Positions 1 through 8,206 of a DNA stretch of 64,000 nt are shown piece after piece. The DNA comes from Methanoregula sp. UBA471 (GTDB lineage: Archaea > Halobacteriota > Methanomicrobia > Methanomicrobiales > Methanospirillaceae), in the NCBI GenBank assembly GCA_002495065.1, contig DADT01000031.1, forward strand, positions 171,578-235,577, read 5' to 3'. Position numbers and translations under genes: made by a program. How positions within the stretch are numbered: position 1 is the first letter of the stretch; each line of letters begins with the position of its first letter. The notes beneath the pieces were generated by a model. It ran no database searches. It was not told the origin of the DNA and saw only the letters and a list, made by a program, of their open reading frames with translations.

Positions 1-1457
1 CACTTCCTGCTGACCGGGGTGAAGAGATCGGTGAATCTCCCGATACTCTCTGACGGACTAAGAATGAGGATCCCGCCGGGGTTCAGGGAATAGTGGAACG
101 AAGGGATGATACGGTTCTGGAGTTCTGTCTCGAAATATATGAGGAGATTGCGGCAACAAAGGAGATCGAGCCGGGTGAAGGTTGGATCCTTGGTCATGTC
201 CTGTACTGCAAAGACCACCATCTCCCGGATCTCTTTTTTTATCCGGAACCCGGTCTCTTCCTTCGTAAAAAAACGCCTGAGCCGTTCCGGGGTGACATCG
301 ATCGCGATATTTGCCGGATACACCCCGCCACGTGCAATAGCGACCGCATCTTCATCAATATCGGTGCTGTAGATCTGGACCCTGAACTGGTGCCGTGCAG
401 CATCCATGCATTCACGGAAGATCATCCCGATCGAGTAGGCTTCTTCACCGGTCGCACATCCCGCAACCCAGACACGGAAGACATAATTTTCAGGCTTATC
501 CTTTAACATTGCAGGAAGGATTTCTGTTTTGAGAACCTCGAACGCTTCCGGGTCGCGGAAGAAGCTGGTTACATTGATGAGCAGTTCCTTGAAAAGCAGG
601 TGGACCTCGGATGGATTCTCAGCGAGATACCGGGCATACGCCTCCGGGTCTTCAAGGTTATGTACACCCATGCGCCGTTCGATGCGACGGCGGATTGTGT
701 TCTGCTTGTAGAGGGAAAAATCATGGCCGGTTTTTGTCCTGAGTAACATCAGGATCTTCGCAAACGGTTGTTTCCCTCCCAGGGACGGCGGGGGAGGGAT
801 TATCTTCCGTGTGGTGTAATTCCTGACATAGGTCGCAATCTCCCCAAATATCTTTTCGACCGGCAGGACGTACGTGGCAAGCCCGCTCTGGATGGCGCTC
901 GCGGGCATCCCGTCATATTTCGCAGATGCCGGGTCCTGCACGAAGGAAACTCCACCTGCTCCCTGTACTGCCCGAAGACCGAGTGTGCCATCGGTCCCGC
1001 TGCCGGAAAGAATAACTGCTATCGCCTTTTCCTCTTCGTCTTCTGCCAGGGACCGCAGGAATGTATCGATCGGCATCCTCAGTCCCCGCAGCTGCGGCGG
1101 CAGGCTGAGCTGGAGCTCCCCATGAAATATGGTCATCTCACGGTTTGGCGGGATAATATAGACGTGGTCCGGCTCAACGGTCATCTGGTTTGTGGCCTCG
1201 GTAACCGGGATAGCGGTAATCCGTTGCAGGATCTCCGCGAGCATGCTTGAGTGTGCCGGATCGAGATGGGAAACCAGGATAAATGCCATCCCGCTGTCGG
1301 CCGGGACCTGCCTGAAGAAAACCTCAAAAGCTTCAAGCCCTCCGGCTGATGCACCAATCCCGATTATGGGAAAACCGCTCTTCACGACACGTTTTTTTCC
1401 TGTATTGGCAGATTTCCTGACTTTTGGAGCTCCCGTGGACCTGGTCTTTCCCTTCAT
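1..1457 (-). CDS. CheB-CheR fusion protein (C-terminus beyond window)
   Basis: This reads as a chemotaxis-type methylesterase fused to a methyltransferase. The start ATG is at 1457, and the frame stays open to the window edge (about 485 residues), so the C-terminus is missing. Residues about 28-205 are a CheB catalytic domain: GASAGG with Ser37, a His64 in VSHLDPAHSS, and Asp156 in LSGSGTDG form the expected Ser-His-Asp triad. Residues about 220-485 are CheR: an N-terminal helical part (TIRRRIERRM), SAM-binding GCATGEE, and the LLSCRNLLIYF segment. No receiver domain precedes CheB. In known CheB-CheR fusions PAS or kinase domains usually follow, so the missing part probably holds them. The protein likely modifies or signals to a sensory system rather than classical chemoreceptors, but that is inference. 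No chemoreceptor gene is visible nearby. Confidence 0.93.
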   Translation of the reverse strand, partial: MKGKTRSTGAPKVRKSANTGKKRVVKSGFPIIGIGASAGGLEAFEVFFRQVPADSGMAFILVSHLDPAHSSMLAEILQRITAIPVTEATNQMTVEPDHVYIIPPNREMTIFHGELQLSLPPQLRGLRMPIDTFLRSLAEDEEEKAIAVILSGSGTDGTLGLRAVQGAGGVSFVQDPASAKYDGMPASAIQSGLATYVLPVEKIFGEIATYVRNYTTRKIIPPPPSLGGKQPFAKILMLLRTKTGHDFSLYKQNTIRRRIERRMGVHNLEDPEAYARYLAENPSEVHLLFKELLINVTSFFRDPEAFEVLKTEILPAMLKDKPENYVFRVWVAGCATGEEAYSIGMIFRECMDAARHQFRVQIYSTDIDEDAVAIARGGVYPANIAIDVTPERLRRFFTKEETGFRIKKEIREMVVFAVQDMTKDPTFTRLDLLCCRNLLIYFETELQNRIIPSFHYSLNPGGILILSPSESIGRFTDLFTPVSRK

Positions 1458-1791
1458 TTTGTTACCCCGGCATCAGTTTGTTCAGACATTACCGTAGTGT
1501 ATATGTACCGACAGCCATGAAATGGTGCGGGAGTTTTAGGACTTGAGTTCAGGCGATGTCAGCATCACGAATCGGCGTGATGGTGCACCTTTGAATACGA
1601 TATAGGAATAATCATTCTCCGGAATATTAATATGTCCGAAATATGTGTGCAGGAATATATACATCCGGTACGTCTGTCTGCTCCTTGACAGGCTAACATA
1701 TCAAATACCGAAAGACTGTCAAATGCGACAGGCAACCAGAGCGTGCACTAGGAAAACTTACCGCAAAATAAATTCAGTTATTGCCCCTCGG
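1458..1791. other. intergenic region with remnant of a DUF1328 gene start
   Basis: No gene is supported here. The last 50 bases (about 1750-1795) are clearly similar to 2665-2712, the boundary between the DUF1328 gene and the small Lys/Ala-rich gene. They look like the first codons of a lost DUF1328 copy whose ATG has become ATA on the minus strand. The rest, about 1458-1745, shows nothing recognisable. Confidence 0.5.
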
Positions 1792-2013
1792 TTATTTCTT
1801 CTTCTTTAATTTTGATCCGGCCTCGTGCGCCGCGGTTTTAACATCGGAAACGGCCTTGTGGGCACCGGTTTTTACTGCCTCTGCTGCTTTCGCGCCCGGA
1901 TGCTGCAGCTGGTCAAGTGAGCTGGTAACATCGCTCAACATTTTTTTGGACGATTTATCGGATGCTTTCTGTGCTTTCTCGACTTTACTGGCCTTCTCTT
2001 TTGAACTATCCAT
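1792..2013 (-). CDS. small Lys/Ala-rich amphipathic protein, copy 1
   Basis: A 73-residue protein with no recognised domain. It is almost wholly helical in character: Lys, Ala, Ser and Asp rich, without Cys or Trp, with a highly basic C-terminus ending in four lysines. The tail HKAVSDVKTAAHEAGSKL repeats the pattern of the neighbouring gene at 2715-2939 (HKAVADAKIAAHETVAKL), so the two are paralogues. The composition recalls LEA-like or histone-H1-like proteins, which bind membranes, DNA or partner proteins under stress; that is analogy only. The minus-strand ATG is preceded by GGAGTTGAAATTCTG, a good ribosome site. It lies beside a vestigial DUF1328 sequence, as its paralogue lies beside an intact DUF1328 gene. 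Confidence 0.7.
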   Translation of the reverse strand: MDSSKEKASKVEKAQKASDKSSKKMLSDVTSSLDQLQHPGAKAAEAVKTGAHKAVSDVKTAAHEAGSKLKKKK

Positions 2014-2383
2014 CAGAATTTCAACTCCTTCACTGATATGGGTTTAATCAATAGCGACCTGTCAGATTTTTCCAATCCATCAGGGTAGTGCGTATAGAGT
2101 GAAAGACCTATAAAATTCTTACCGGTTGTTTCAAAATCTGAAGTATCCGGCACTTCTCCAAAACATCCAGGGAAAAAACATGCACCATGTTGCCAGCACG
2201 CAGCCGGTTTGAAGCCATATCGCTCCTCCACTTTTCATAGTAACGGGATGTGGAAAAAAAACCGGCCAGTTATTAAAAAAATCTCTGTTTTTGATTCTTC
2301 GAATTTTATCCTGCCAGATAAGTATTACCGGCTCTCCCGGCATGGAGTGCTCTGCTCTTGCCTGGTTCCCGGTCGAAAAATGA

Positions 2384-2530
2384 TTACTTCACAACAGAGT
2401 CCCTGATCTGGTCGATGCTGTCAAACTCTCCGCTTGCCGATATGATCAGATTGAAGCTCGGGAAAAAACGGGTGTATTTTAGAGAGATGCACTATTTCAG
2501 GCACATCATCGCCGATTTTTTCAAATTTCC
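2384..2530 (-). pseudogene. frameshifted remnant of an AsnC/Lrp-type ACT-domain protein
   Basis: Two overlapping minus-strand frames join into one sensible stretch. The upstream frame gives IGDDVPEIVHLSKIHPFF, and the downstream frame gives PSFNLIISASGEFDSIDQI, ending RDSVVK and a TAA at 2384-2386. The joint is at a run of six T. The combined pattern (pEIv...hPxfg.fnLIi...GeFdsi..i) resembles the stand-alone AsnC-type ligand-binding domain found in many archaea. The upstream frames are closed by stops, so there is no complete gene. The family assignment is by eye and uncertain; that the region was once coding is better supported. Confidence 0.35.
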
Positions 2531-2544
2531 CTCAAAGGAGCACG

Positions 2545-2700
2545 TCACAACAGGAACGTGACTATGGCAATAACCACGAAGATTATCACGAGCCATTTTG
2601 CGATTTCCATTGAAAAACCGGCAATCCCCCGTGCTCCCAGTATGAATGCAACCAGGGCAAGGATCAGGAAAACTACCGCAAGATAAATTAAATCAGCCAT
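2545..2700 (-). CDS. DUF1328-family small membrane protein
   Basis: A 51-residue protein with ATG at 2698-2700. It has two hydrophobic helices: residues about 4-21 ([18 protein letters not shown]) and about 32-50 ([16 protein letters not shown]). They are joined by a short [14 protein letters not shown] loop. This matches the compact two-helix DUF1328 (YtjA-type) family, whose members sit in the cytoplasmic membrane and are often stress-induced; the biochemical role is unknown. It lies 14 bases after the end of the Lys/Ala-rich gene at 2715-2939 on the same strand and is probably co-transcribed with it. A decayed second copy of its first codons lies near 1750-1795. Confidence 0.8.
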   Translation of the reverse strand: MADLIYLAVVFLILALVAFILGARGIAGFSMEIAKWLVIIFVVIAIVTFLL

Positions 2701-2714
2701 TGTTCACTTCACAT

Positions 2715-2939
2715 CTACTTCTTTTTCAATTTTGCTACGGTCTCGTGTGCCGCAATTTTGGCATCAGCAACTGCTTTATGGACACCGATCTTTACATCAT
2801 CCGATCCTTTCTCAGCTTCCTTTCCGCCACCTTTGGCAATATTGTGGGCGGCGACCGATGCATCATCATACACGGCATGTGCCGCCACACGGGCATCATC
2901 GATGGCTTTGCTTGCCTTTACTTTCAGATTATCAGCCAT
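2715..2939 (-). CDS. small Lys/Ala-rich amphipathic protein, copy 2
   Basis: A 74-residue paralogue of the gene at 1792-2013. It has two visible internal repeats of an amphipathic pattern: KASKAIDDARVAAHAVYDDA, SVAAHNIAKGG, and a C-terminal HKAVADAKIAAHETVAKLKKK. It contains no cysteine or tryptophan and ends in a lysine cluster. The ATG is preceded by GGAGAGGAGTTGGAAACTT, a strong ribosome site. It is followed closely by the DUF1328 membrane-protein gene on the same strand. The pairing suggests a membrane- or envelope-stress module, which is inference. The composition recalls LEA or apolipophorin-like helices, but no family can be named. Confidence 0.75.
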   Translation of the reverse strand: MADNLKVKASKAIDDARVAAHAVYDDASVAAHNIAKGGGKEAEKGSDDVKIGVHKAVADAKIAAHETVAKLKKK

Positions 2940-3346
2940 AAGTTTCCAACTCCTCTCCTGGTATGATTATTTCGGAAAATTATCATGATATATAATAATT
3001 TTCCGATACTCATACCAGAGCAACGGTACATTGCAGGAATCTGTAAAAAACCTTACCGTGTAAAGCAAAATCTGAAACAAGGCTGTATCATGTATTTAAT
3101 AAGAACAGGATACCGCTGAGTATGAACGAAATTCTGCCGGTCCATATATTCCCTCCCCCGTCGAGCTCACCCATCTGGTCTCACTTTGTGCTGCGATTCG
3201 AACCCTCACAACCCGGGGAAAATCTTTGATTTTATGAACGGAACTTTGCCATGCTCTCTCCCGATTCAACGGCATCCGTCCGGTTTGTCCCTGGTTTTTG
3301 ACCCGGGATTATCCGTTTACCCAGAATTGAAAAGAGGAAAAAACGA
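2940..3346. other. gene-free interval
   Basis: This interval is upstream of the Lys/Ala-rich gene and runs to the left end of the first dispersed element. AT-rich promoter-like sequence (TATATAATAATTTT near 2990) probably serves the minus-strand small-protein operon. Nothing else is recognisable; a short T-arm-like string near 3195 does not fold into a tRNA. Confidence 0.4.
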
Positions 3347-3809
3347 CTTTGCAGAAACCCTGAGTTTTCAACAAATTGTAAACACCTGTTTACGGAGGGG
3401 ACAGTGCCTGTCCCCCCGAACCGCCCCTTAGCTTTGCGATTGTGTCGTATTACCTTATCTGGAGTGATCGCTCCAGGGGGTGCCACATCGGCGGGGGCAG
3501 AGGCATTACATGCCGTAGCCCAAAAAAGAGCGTTAAGAAAACTATTTTGAAGATTTCCCATGAAAATAAATTAAACAGATGTGAGTAATGGAATGTTTAT
3601 TCTTCATAATTATTTGCGATGAACCCCGCCGCCCCCGATGGGGCGCCCCCGCGGCGGATCAGTTTCTAAAATGTATAGCTGTAAACACCGCACTGCCCCG
3701 CCGTGGCTTGGAGAGGCCCGGAGGCGAAGGAGCCCTCATAAAATTACAAGGTGTAATGATTTTCATGGTTCGGGTGTGAACTCTCGTTCATGCCCGTTTC
3801 TACTAAGCC
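3347..3809 (+). mobile_element. dispersed GC-core element, copy R1
   Basis: A 463-bp copy of the window's main repeat family. The left end CTTTGCAGAAAC and right end GTTTCTACTAAG are near-perfect inverted copies of each other. The core (about 3620-3745) is a GC-rich, strongly self-complementary block containing CCGCCGCCCCCGATGGGG and a CCGCGGCGG partner. It is shared nearly base for base with copies at 7.6, 32.6, 37.8, 53.8 and 63.8 kb. AAAAAAC occurs just outside both ends (3338-3344 and 3810-3816), a possible target duplication. No transposase is encoded. Confidence 0.75.
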
Positions 3810-3871
3810 AAAAAACAGATTCTATCGAAGAATACCATGCCCAGATTATTTCAAAAATAATGATGATTTTC

Positions 3872-4204
3872 TCAGCACTTTCTCGTGCTGTCTTCAAGAT
3901 CATGTATCCAGCTGGCAACTGCCCTCAGCACGGTCATGGTCTTCTCGGTCTTATGGAGATTCCCGCTCTGGGTATAAACACCGTCATTGTCCTGTGAGAT
4001 TAATTCATTGATCACCCATACCCCAAAGGGATCGGTAGTCACGGAAAGGCCAAAGGAAAAACCCGGACAATTGATGAATACTTCACCGGATTCATAATCA
4101 ATGTTTATTTTCAGGTCGCGATCTTCTTTTTGCACCATAGTCTTCAGGAACACGGAAAGATCGTAGGTCGTCAGGATCACTTCAATATCTTCTGGACGTA
4201 ACAT
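3872..4204 (-). CDS. hypothetical protein (110 aa)
   Basis: No family is recognised. The 110-residue product is acidic with alternating strand-like segments (DIEVILTTYDLSVFLKT, LKINIDYESGEVFINCPGFSFGLSV) and a helical C-terminus (TVLRAVASWIHDLEDS). It has no signal peptide or membrane helix, so it is probably a small cytoplasmic alpha/beta protein. It starts with ATG at 4204 and has no close same-strand partner; the methyltransferase downstream at 4383 is divergent. The C-terminal end lies 60 bases from repeat copy R1. The balanced composition and low-complexity-free sequence argue that it is a real gene. Confidence 0.6.
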   Translation of the reverse strand: MLRPEDIEVILTTYDLSVFLKTMVQKEDRDLKINIDYESGEVFINCPGFSFGLSVTTDPFGVWVINELISQDNDGVYTQSGNLHKTEKTMTVLRAVASWIHDLEDSTRKC

Positions 4205-4382
4205 GAGGCATCACCATAGTCCCCTTCGCGCGGTTTGAGATAATACTTCCCTCCAGTGTTCCTGAATACAATTTTCAGAATGGCTGTCAACCGGGAACCT
4301 GAGAAAGATTTCGACTACTTGTCAATGTATCGCAGTTATCCCGAAGAAATACTGATAAGCATAACCGAAGCTATGGTGAGGT

Positions 4383-4961
4383 ATGGATTTCTTCAACTCC
4401 GCCTATAAGGGCACCCCTCCCTGGGACATCGGCCATCCCCAGAAGGAGTTCGTCGGGCTGGTCCGGAGGGGAGAGATATCCGGGTCTGTCCTTGACATCG
4501 GGTGCGGGACAGGGGAGCATGCCCTCTTCTTTGCACAGGAAGGACATGAGGTGTGGGGGATCGATTCCGCCCCCCTGGCAATCCAGAAGGCACAGGAGAA
4601 GGCTGCCAGACGAGGACTCCCGGTGCATTTTCAGGTCCTGGATGCCCTGGAGCTCTCCCGGCTCAACCGGAAGTTCGATACCGCCACCGATTCAGGGCTC
4701 TTCCATACCCTGTCCAATGAAGACCGCCCGGTCTTCGTGGATAACCTTGCAGCGGTCCTCTCTCCCGGCGGGAAATACTTCATGCTCTGCTTTTCCGACC
4801 AGGAGCCCCCCGGCTACGGCCCGAGGAGGGTATCAGAACGGGAGATACGGGACAGCTTCCGGGACGGCTGGGTCATCAATTATATCAGGGCAGCGACCTT
4901 CGAGAGCCGCACCCGGCCTGAAGGGCCCCGTGCCTGGCTCTCGTCGATATCAAAAAAATGA
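4383..4961 (+). CDS. class I SAM-dependent methyltransferase
   Basis: A 192-residue Rossmann-fold methyltransferase. Motif I is VLDIGCGTGEH (residues 36-46), followed by an acidic strand end in VWGIDSAPLAI, then FQVLDALEL and DTATDSGLFHTL. The N-terminal MDFFNSAYKGTPPWDIGHPQ is typical of the small TPMT/TehB-like group, which methylates small thiols, oxyanions or metabolites. The substrate cannot be told from sequence. It stands alone, divergent from the 3872-4204 gene. A 42-codon reading frame starting at 4280 runs into its start; I do not treat that as a gene. The second methyltransferase at 52743 has a similar fold but is not a close copy. Confidence 0.88.
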   Translation: MDFFNSAYKGTPPWDIGHPQKEFVGLVRRGEISGSVLDIGCGTGEHALFFAQEGHEVWGIDSAPLAIQKAQEKAARRGLPVHFQVLDALELSRLNRKFDTATDSGLFHTLSNEDRPVFVDNLAAVLSPGGKYFMLCFSDQEPPGYGPRRVSEREIRDSFRDGWVINYIRAATFESRTRPEGPRAWLSSISKK

Positions 4962-5071
4962 GGGAGACTGGTACGACCAACGGTGAGGAGTTGTGCGGTA
5001 TAATGCTGCCCGCTAATAGTACAAGCATATCATCAAACGGTCGAAAATGATGATCAATCTTCTCTCTTTTC

Positions 5072-5647
5072 CTAGAAATGATTCATGATAAAATCCCGGA
5101 TCTTTGGATAGTCAGCCAGGCGGTTGACGATATATTTTGTTACCTTGACTATCTGGACATCAAATAATCTGGTTACCGCCAGCCCGATGATAAAGATCAG
5201 CACGCCCATGATGACTGCCAGGGCTACCCCAATCTCGCCAAAGAACGATACGTAAAAGAAGGTGACGACCATTGCCAGTAACGACAGAAGTGCGGATCTG
5301 ATGATAAAATAGAGCCTCTGCAGCCATGTGGAAAGCAGCAATGCCTTTATTACCGCTCGTTTTTCGATAACGCATTCACGTCCGGGCGGAACACTTTCTA
5401 TCTCGTGGAACAGGCTTTTTGTCTGGTTCAGGTCTGATAACTGGAGTATCTTTCGGGCATACCTGGCATCAGATAAATCATTGGAACTTGCAGATTCAAT
5501 GTCCACCATAATTCTCTGGGATATTTCAGCTATCTCTTTGTCTGTCGGAGATGGGTCTTTCGGATGCTGAGGGTCATCTGTCATGGTACATCTGTCCTGG
5601 CCAGGAGTGGAGTTGTCGCTCTCAATGCCTTTTTGAGTATACTTCAT
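5072..5647 (-). CDS. two-helix membrane protein of unknown function
   Basis: A 191-residue protein. A hydrophilic N-terminal half (about 1-105) precedes two close transmembrane helices at about 115-135 (IIRSALLSLLAMVVTFFYV) and 138-160 (IGVALAVIMGVLIFIIGLAV). A basic C-terminal tail then ends YPKIRDFIMNHF. An internal ATG at 5584 (MTDDPQH) is an alternative start. The N-terminal part has Asp/Glu-rich helical segments (DKEIAEISQRIMVDIESASS). It may be a membrane-anchored cytoplasmic scaffold or sensor, but no family is recognised. It lies alone between the methyltransferase and repeat copy R2. Confidence 0.65.
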   Translation of the reverse strand: MKYTQKGIESDNSTPGQDRCTMTDDPQHPKDPSPTDKEIAEISQRIMVDIESASSNDLSDARYARKILQLSDLNQTKSLFHEIESVPPGRECVIEKRAVIKALLLSTWLQRLYFIIRSALLSLLAMVVTFFYVSFFGEIGVALAVIMGVLIFIIGLAVTRLFDVQIVKVTKYIVNRLADYPKIRDFIMNHF

Positions 5648-5832
5648 ATAAATATATTACCCGGTCAACCAGCATCCCGGAACGTACACAATACGGCCAT
5701 GCAGGCATGGTGGCCTTCCTATTCCTTACACGATTATGTGAGCTTTTCCAGAGAACCCGGGAACACTCACCTGTTTTTTCCCGTCCTGTATTCCCCCACA
5801 CATACTCCCGGGTCAGCAGGAATGATTTTTCA

Positions 5833-6084
5833 TTTGAAACGAACATGAACGGGAATGGTTCGCATCCAACCCATGAAAATCGTCAAACTAGGTAATTTTA
5901 AGAAGGTTCCCCGCCTCAGGGCCTCTCCGAGGCACGGCGGGGCAGTGCGGCATATACGTACAGACACGGATCCGCCGCGGGGGCGCCCCATCGGGGGCGG
6001 CGGGGTTCATCGCAAATAATTACGAGGTATAAACATTCCATTACTCACATGTATATAATTCAATGTTCATGTGAAATTGCGGGA
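5833..6084 (-). repeat. dispersed GC-core element, truncated copy R2
   Basis: This is the right half of the main repeat, in minus orientation. It starts at TTTGAAACGAACATGAACGGG and continues through the GC-rich core (CCGCCGCGGGGGCGCCCC). It ends near TTCATGTGAAATTG. The left half present in R1 and R3 is missing, so this is a solo half-element. Confidence 0.7.
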
Positions 6085-6124
6085 AATAAGCTTTCTTCGC
6101 CTGCCCTTGCAAATGATGAAGGAA

Positions 6125-6451
6125 TTACCCTGAGTGAACCGGTTGTGCCAGTAACCTTTTTACATCCTCAACCGTTGCCACCAGTTTCATCTCCATGGTG
6201 TTGAACGCAGACCATTGAAGGATCTCCGGCTCCATCGCCATTTTCTGGAATTCGTCCAGACTTGGAGCGTCAAACACCTCATACAGGGTATGTTCAGGGA
6301 GAACGAACCAGGCGCCCAGCATTTTGATGTTGTACTTCTCCATGAGCGATTCGAGCTTATTGAGCAGGTCCAGGTGTACCTGCCGGGTTTTTTCATTAAA
6401 CATCCAGCAGCTCTCGGGAGAGTGTCGGGAAATTAACAGGAATGTCGGCAT
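6125..6451 (-). CDS. small dimeric alpha/beta barrel-like protein (DUF3303/GYD type)
   Basis: A 108-residue product starting at MPTFLLISRHSPESC. This start (6451) has GGAG nine bases upstream, whereas the longer frame to 6478 has no ribosome site. The order is strand (TFLLISRHSPE), helix (LDLLNKLESLMEKYNIKM), strand (LGAWFVLPEHTLYEVFDA), helix (SLDEFQKMAMEP), then a final strand (MEMKLVATV). This is the ferredoxin-like layout of GYD/DUF3303 proteins, which dimerise and often serve in oxidative or regulatory roles. The exact role is unknown. It is a single gene beside repeat copy R2. Confidence 0.65.
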   Translation of the reverse strand: MPTFLLISRHSPESCWMFNEKTRQVHLDLLNKLESLMEKYNIKMLGAWFVLPEHTLYEVFDAPSLDEFQKMAMEPEILQWSAFNTMEMKLVATVEDVKRLLAQPVHSG

Positions 6452-6511
6452 ATGAAGTATCTCCAGATACCCCTCCAACGTTCCGGTATTTATCCATTGT
6501 GGAGAATAAAA

Positions 6512-6655
6512 ATGGTTGAAAAAAAATTCAGAGACCCCTCAAAGTCTGCCACGGATGGGAGAACTGCAATTAACCACGACATGATACCCAGGATTTCATC
6601 GGAGAGTCACCTCATGCACCTGGAATACCGGCAATCCCCAATTCTCCGCTCATAA
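6512..6655 (+). CDS. possible small protein (47 aa)
   Basis: An ATG at 6512 is preceded by GGAG at good spacing and opens a 47-codon frame (MVEKKFRDPSKSATDGRTAI...). No family, signal or membrane segment is visible. The main support is the ribosome site, so this is tentative. Confidence 0.25.
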   Translation: MVEKKFRDPSKSATDGRTAINHDMIPRISSESHLMHLEYRQSPILRS

Positions 6656-6804
6656 TCAGTGTCAGGAAGGAGGATGCGGGAAGTGCAGGTACTGGCATGT
6701 CGATTCAAAGAAGCGGACTGGTCCGGTGAGACAACCGATCCGGTGTGCCTGGGAATGGTCCCCTGCCATACACCTTAAAATCCCAACGGACACAAGGATG
6801 ATGC

Positions 6805-7563
6805 ATGCCACCCGATCCCGGTGCCGGCCAGGTCTTCATGGAAATGACGAAATACCGGTACCTTACCCCCTCGGACCAGGAAAAGCACCTGCTCCAGCCG
6901 CCCCTTGAACTCCCACCCGACCCGGAAAAACCCATCTTCGATCTCCCGAAACCGGAGACAATTAAGGTCCCACCCCGCGATCTCAGGACCGCGATCGAAG
7001 AACGGCACAGCGTCCGCATGTACGCAAAAGAACCTCTCACCCTGCCGGAGCTGGCGTTTTTGCTCTGGTGCACCCAGGGAGTAAAAAAGGTTGCCGGCAC
7101 CTATGCAACCTTCCGCACGGTCCCGTCAGCCGGAGCCCGCCATGCACTCGAGACATACCTGCTCATCAATGATGCCGGGGGGCTTGAACCGGGGCTGTAC
7201 CGGTATCTCGCTCTTTCCCACCGTCTCCAGCAGCTCGATCTGGACCCGACACTGCATATCCGGATCGCCAAAGCATGTCTCGAGCAGCAGTATATCATGC
7301 GGTGCGGCGTGGTCTTCCTCTGGGTCGCTGTCCCGTACCGGATGACCTGGCGGTATAGCGAGCGGGGTTACCGGGAACTCCACAAGGACGCCGGGCATGT
7401 CTGCCAGAACCTGTACCTCGCGGCACCGGCAGTCGGCTGCGGGGTCTGTGCCATCGCAGCATACGATGACGATACCATGCATGAGATTCTTGGCATCGAT
7501 GGCGTGGATCAGTTCCTGATCTATCTTGCCACGGTTGGCAAGACCGGTCATGTACACGGGTGA
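6805..7563 (+). CDS. SagB/ThcOx-type nitroreductase-family dehydrogenase
   Basis: A flavoprotein of the nitroreductase superfamily, 252 residues. RTAIEERHSVRMYAKEPLTLPELAFLLW is the conserved opening that binds FMN phosphate. It is followed by FRTVPSAGARHALETYLLIN, GLEPGLYRYL, and a C-terminal AGHVCQNLYLAAPAVGCGVCAIAAYDDD segment. SagB-type proteins oxidise azolines in peptide natural products, but many stand-alone members occur in methanogens without a modified peptide. No YcaO or precursor-peptide gene is visible here, so the substrate is unknown. The true start may be ATG at 6838 or 6844 rather than 6805. Downstream sequence enters repeat copy R3. Confidence 0.88.
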   Translation: MPPDPGAGQVFMEMTKYRYLTPSDQEKHLLQPPLELPPDPEKPIFDLPKPETIKVPPRDLRTAIEERHSVRMYAKEPLTLPELAFLLWCTQGVKKVAGTYATFRTVPSAGARHALETYLLINDAGGLEPGLYRYLALSHRLQQLDLDPTLHIRIAKACLEQQYIMRCGVVFLWVAVPYRMTWRYSERGYRELHKDAGHVCQNLYLAAPAVGCGVCAIAAYDDDTMHEILGIDGVDQFLIYLATVGKTGHVHG

Positions 7564-7640
7564 ACAGTTCACACAGAACCCCCGGAGGGATCAATTGAAA
7601 CCAGATTTCCTTTAGGTTTCGAGTTAATGGCCGTAATTTT

Positions 7641-8100
7641 GTTCGGTAGAAACACACATGAACGGGAGTTCACACCCGAACAATGAAAATCATTAAACCC
7701 TGTAATTCTATGAGGGCTCCTTCGCCTCCAGGCCTCTCCGAGGCACGGCGGGGCAGTGCGGTGTTTACAAATATGCTTATAGACCTGATCCGCCGCGGGG
7801 GCGCCCCGTCGGGGGCGGCGGGGTTCATCGCAAATAATTTTGAGGAATAAACATTCCATTACTCACATCCGTTTAATTTATTTTCATGGGAAATCATCAG
7901 GATATTTTTCTTTACGTAATCCGGGAGCTACGGCATGGTCTCCGCCCCAGCTGCTGCTGTGGCCTACCCTTGGAGCGATAACTCGGAGAAGGTAATACGC
8001 ACGATCGCAAGGCGCAGGGGCAGTTTGGGGGGACAGGCACTGTACCCTCCGTTAATTGATGCTTAACAATTTGTTGAAAACTCAGGGTTTCTACAAAGCC
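7641..8100 (-). mobile_element. dispersed GC-core element, full copy R3
   Basis: A full-length minus-orientation copy of about 460 bp, with left terminus GGCTTTGTAGAAAC (read on the minus strand at 8100-8087) and the same GC-rich core as R1. TAATTTT sits directly outside both ends (7634-7640 and 8103-8109), the best candidate for a 7-bp target-site duplication. It encodes no protein; frames reading through the core give the same low-information peptides in every copy. Confidence 0.78.
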
Positions 8101-8206
8101 CATAATTTTTATTCCGACAGGATAATCGGGGTATCCCATGAATTCACCGGTACGCAACTATATCGTATGACACACCAAACAGGGGTAATCAGAAGACGAG
8201 GCAGGC

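Noticed and set aside
2013..2231. A 72-codon minus-strand frame ending at the start of the Lys/Ala-rich gene
   Set aside because: It is cysteine- and proline-mixed without protein-like pattern, and its end is simply the ribosome site of the next gene.
3175..3215. tRNA fragment suggested by GAGGGTTCGAATCGCAG on the minus strand
   Set aside because: The stem flanking the TTCGAAT loop does not pair, and no acceptor, D or anticodon arm can be found around it.
3588..3779. Reading frames giving MxCLFxIIICDEPRRP... peptides at 3588, 7859 (minus), 32595, 53886 (minus) and similar
   Set aside because: They translate the conserved core of the dispersed element, recur only because the DNA is repeated, change length between copies, and lack ribosome sites.
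4280..4408. A 42-codon frame (MAVNREPEKDFDYLSMYRSYPEEIL...) running into the methyltransferase start
   Set aside because: It lacks a ribosome site and overlaps the better supported gene by 26 bases; it could be a leader but nothing supports it strongly.
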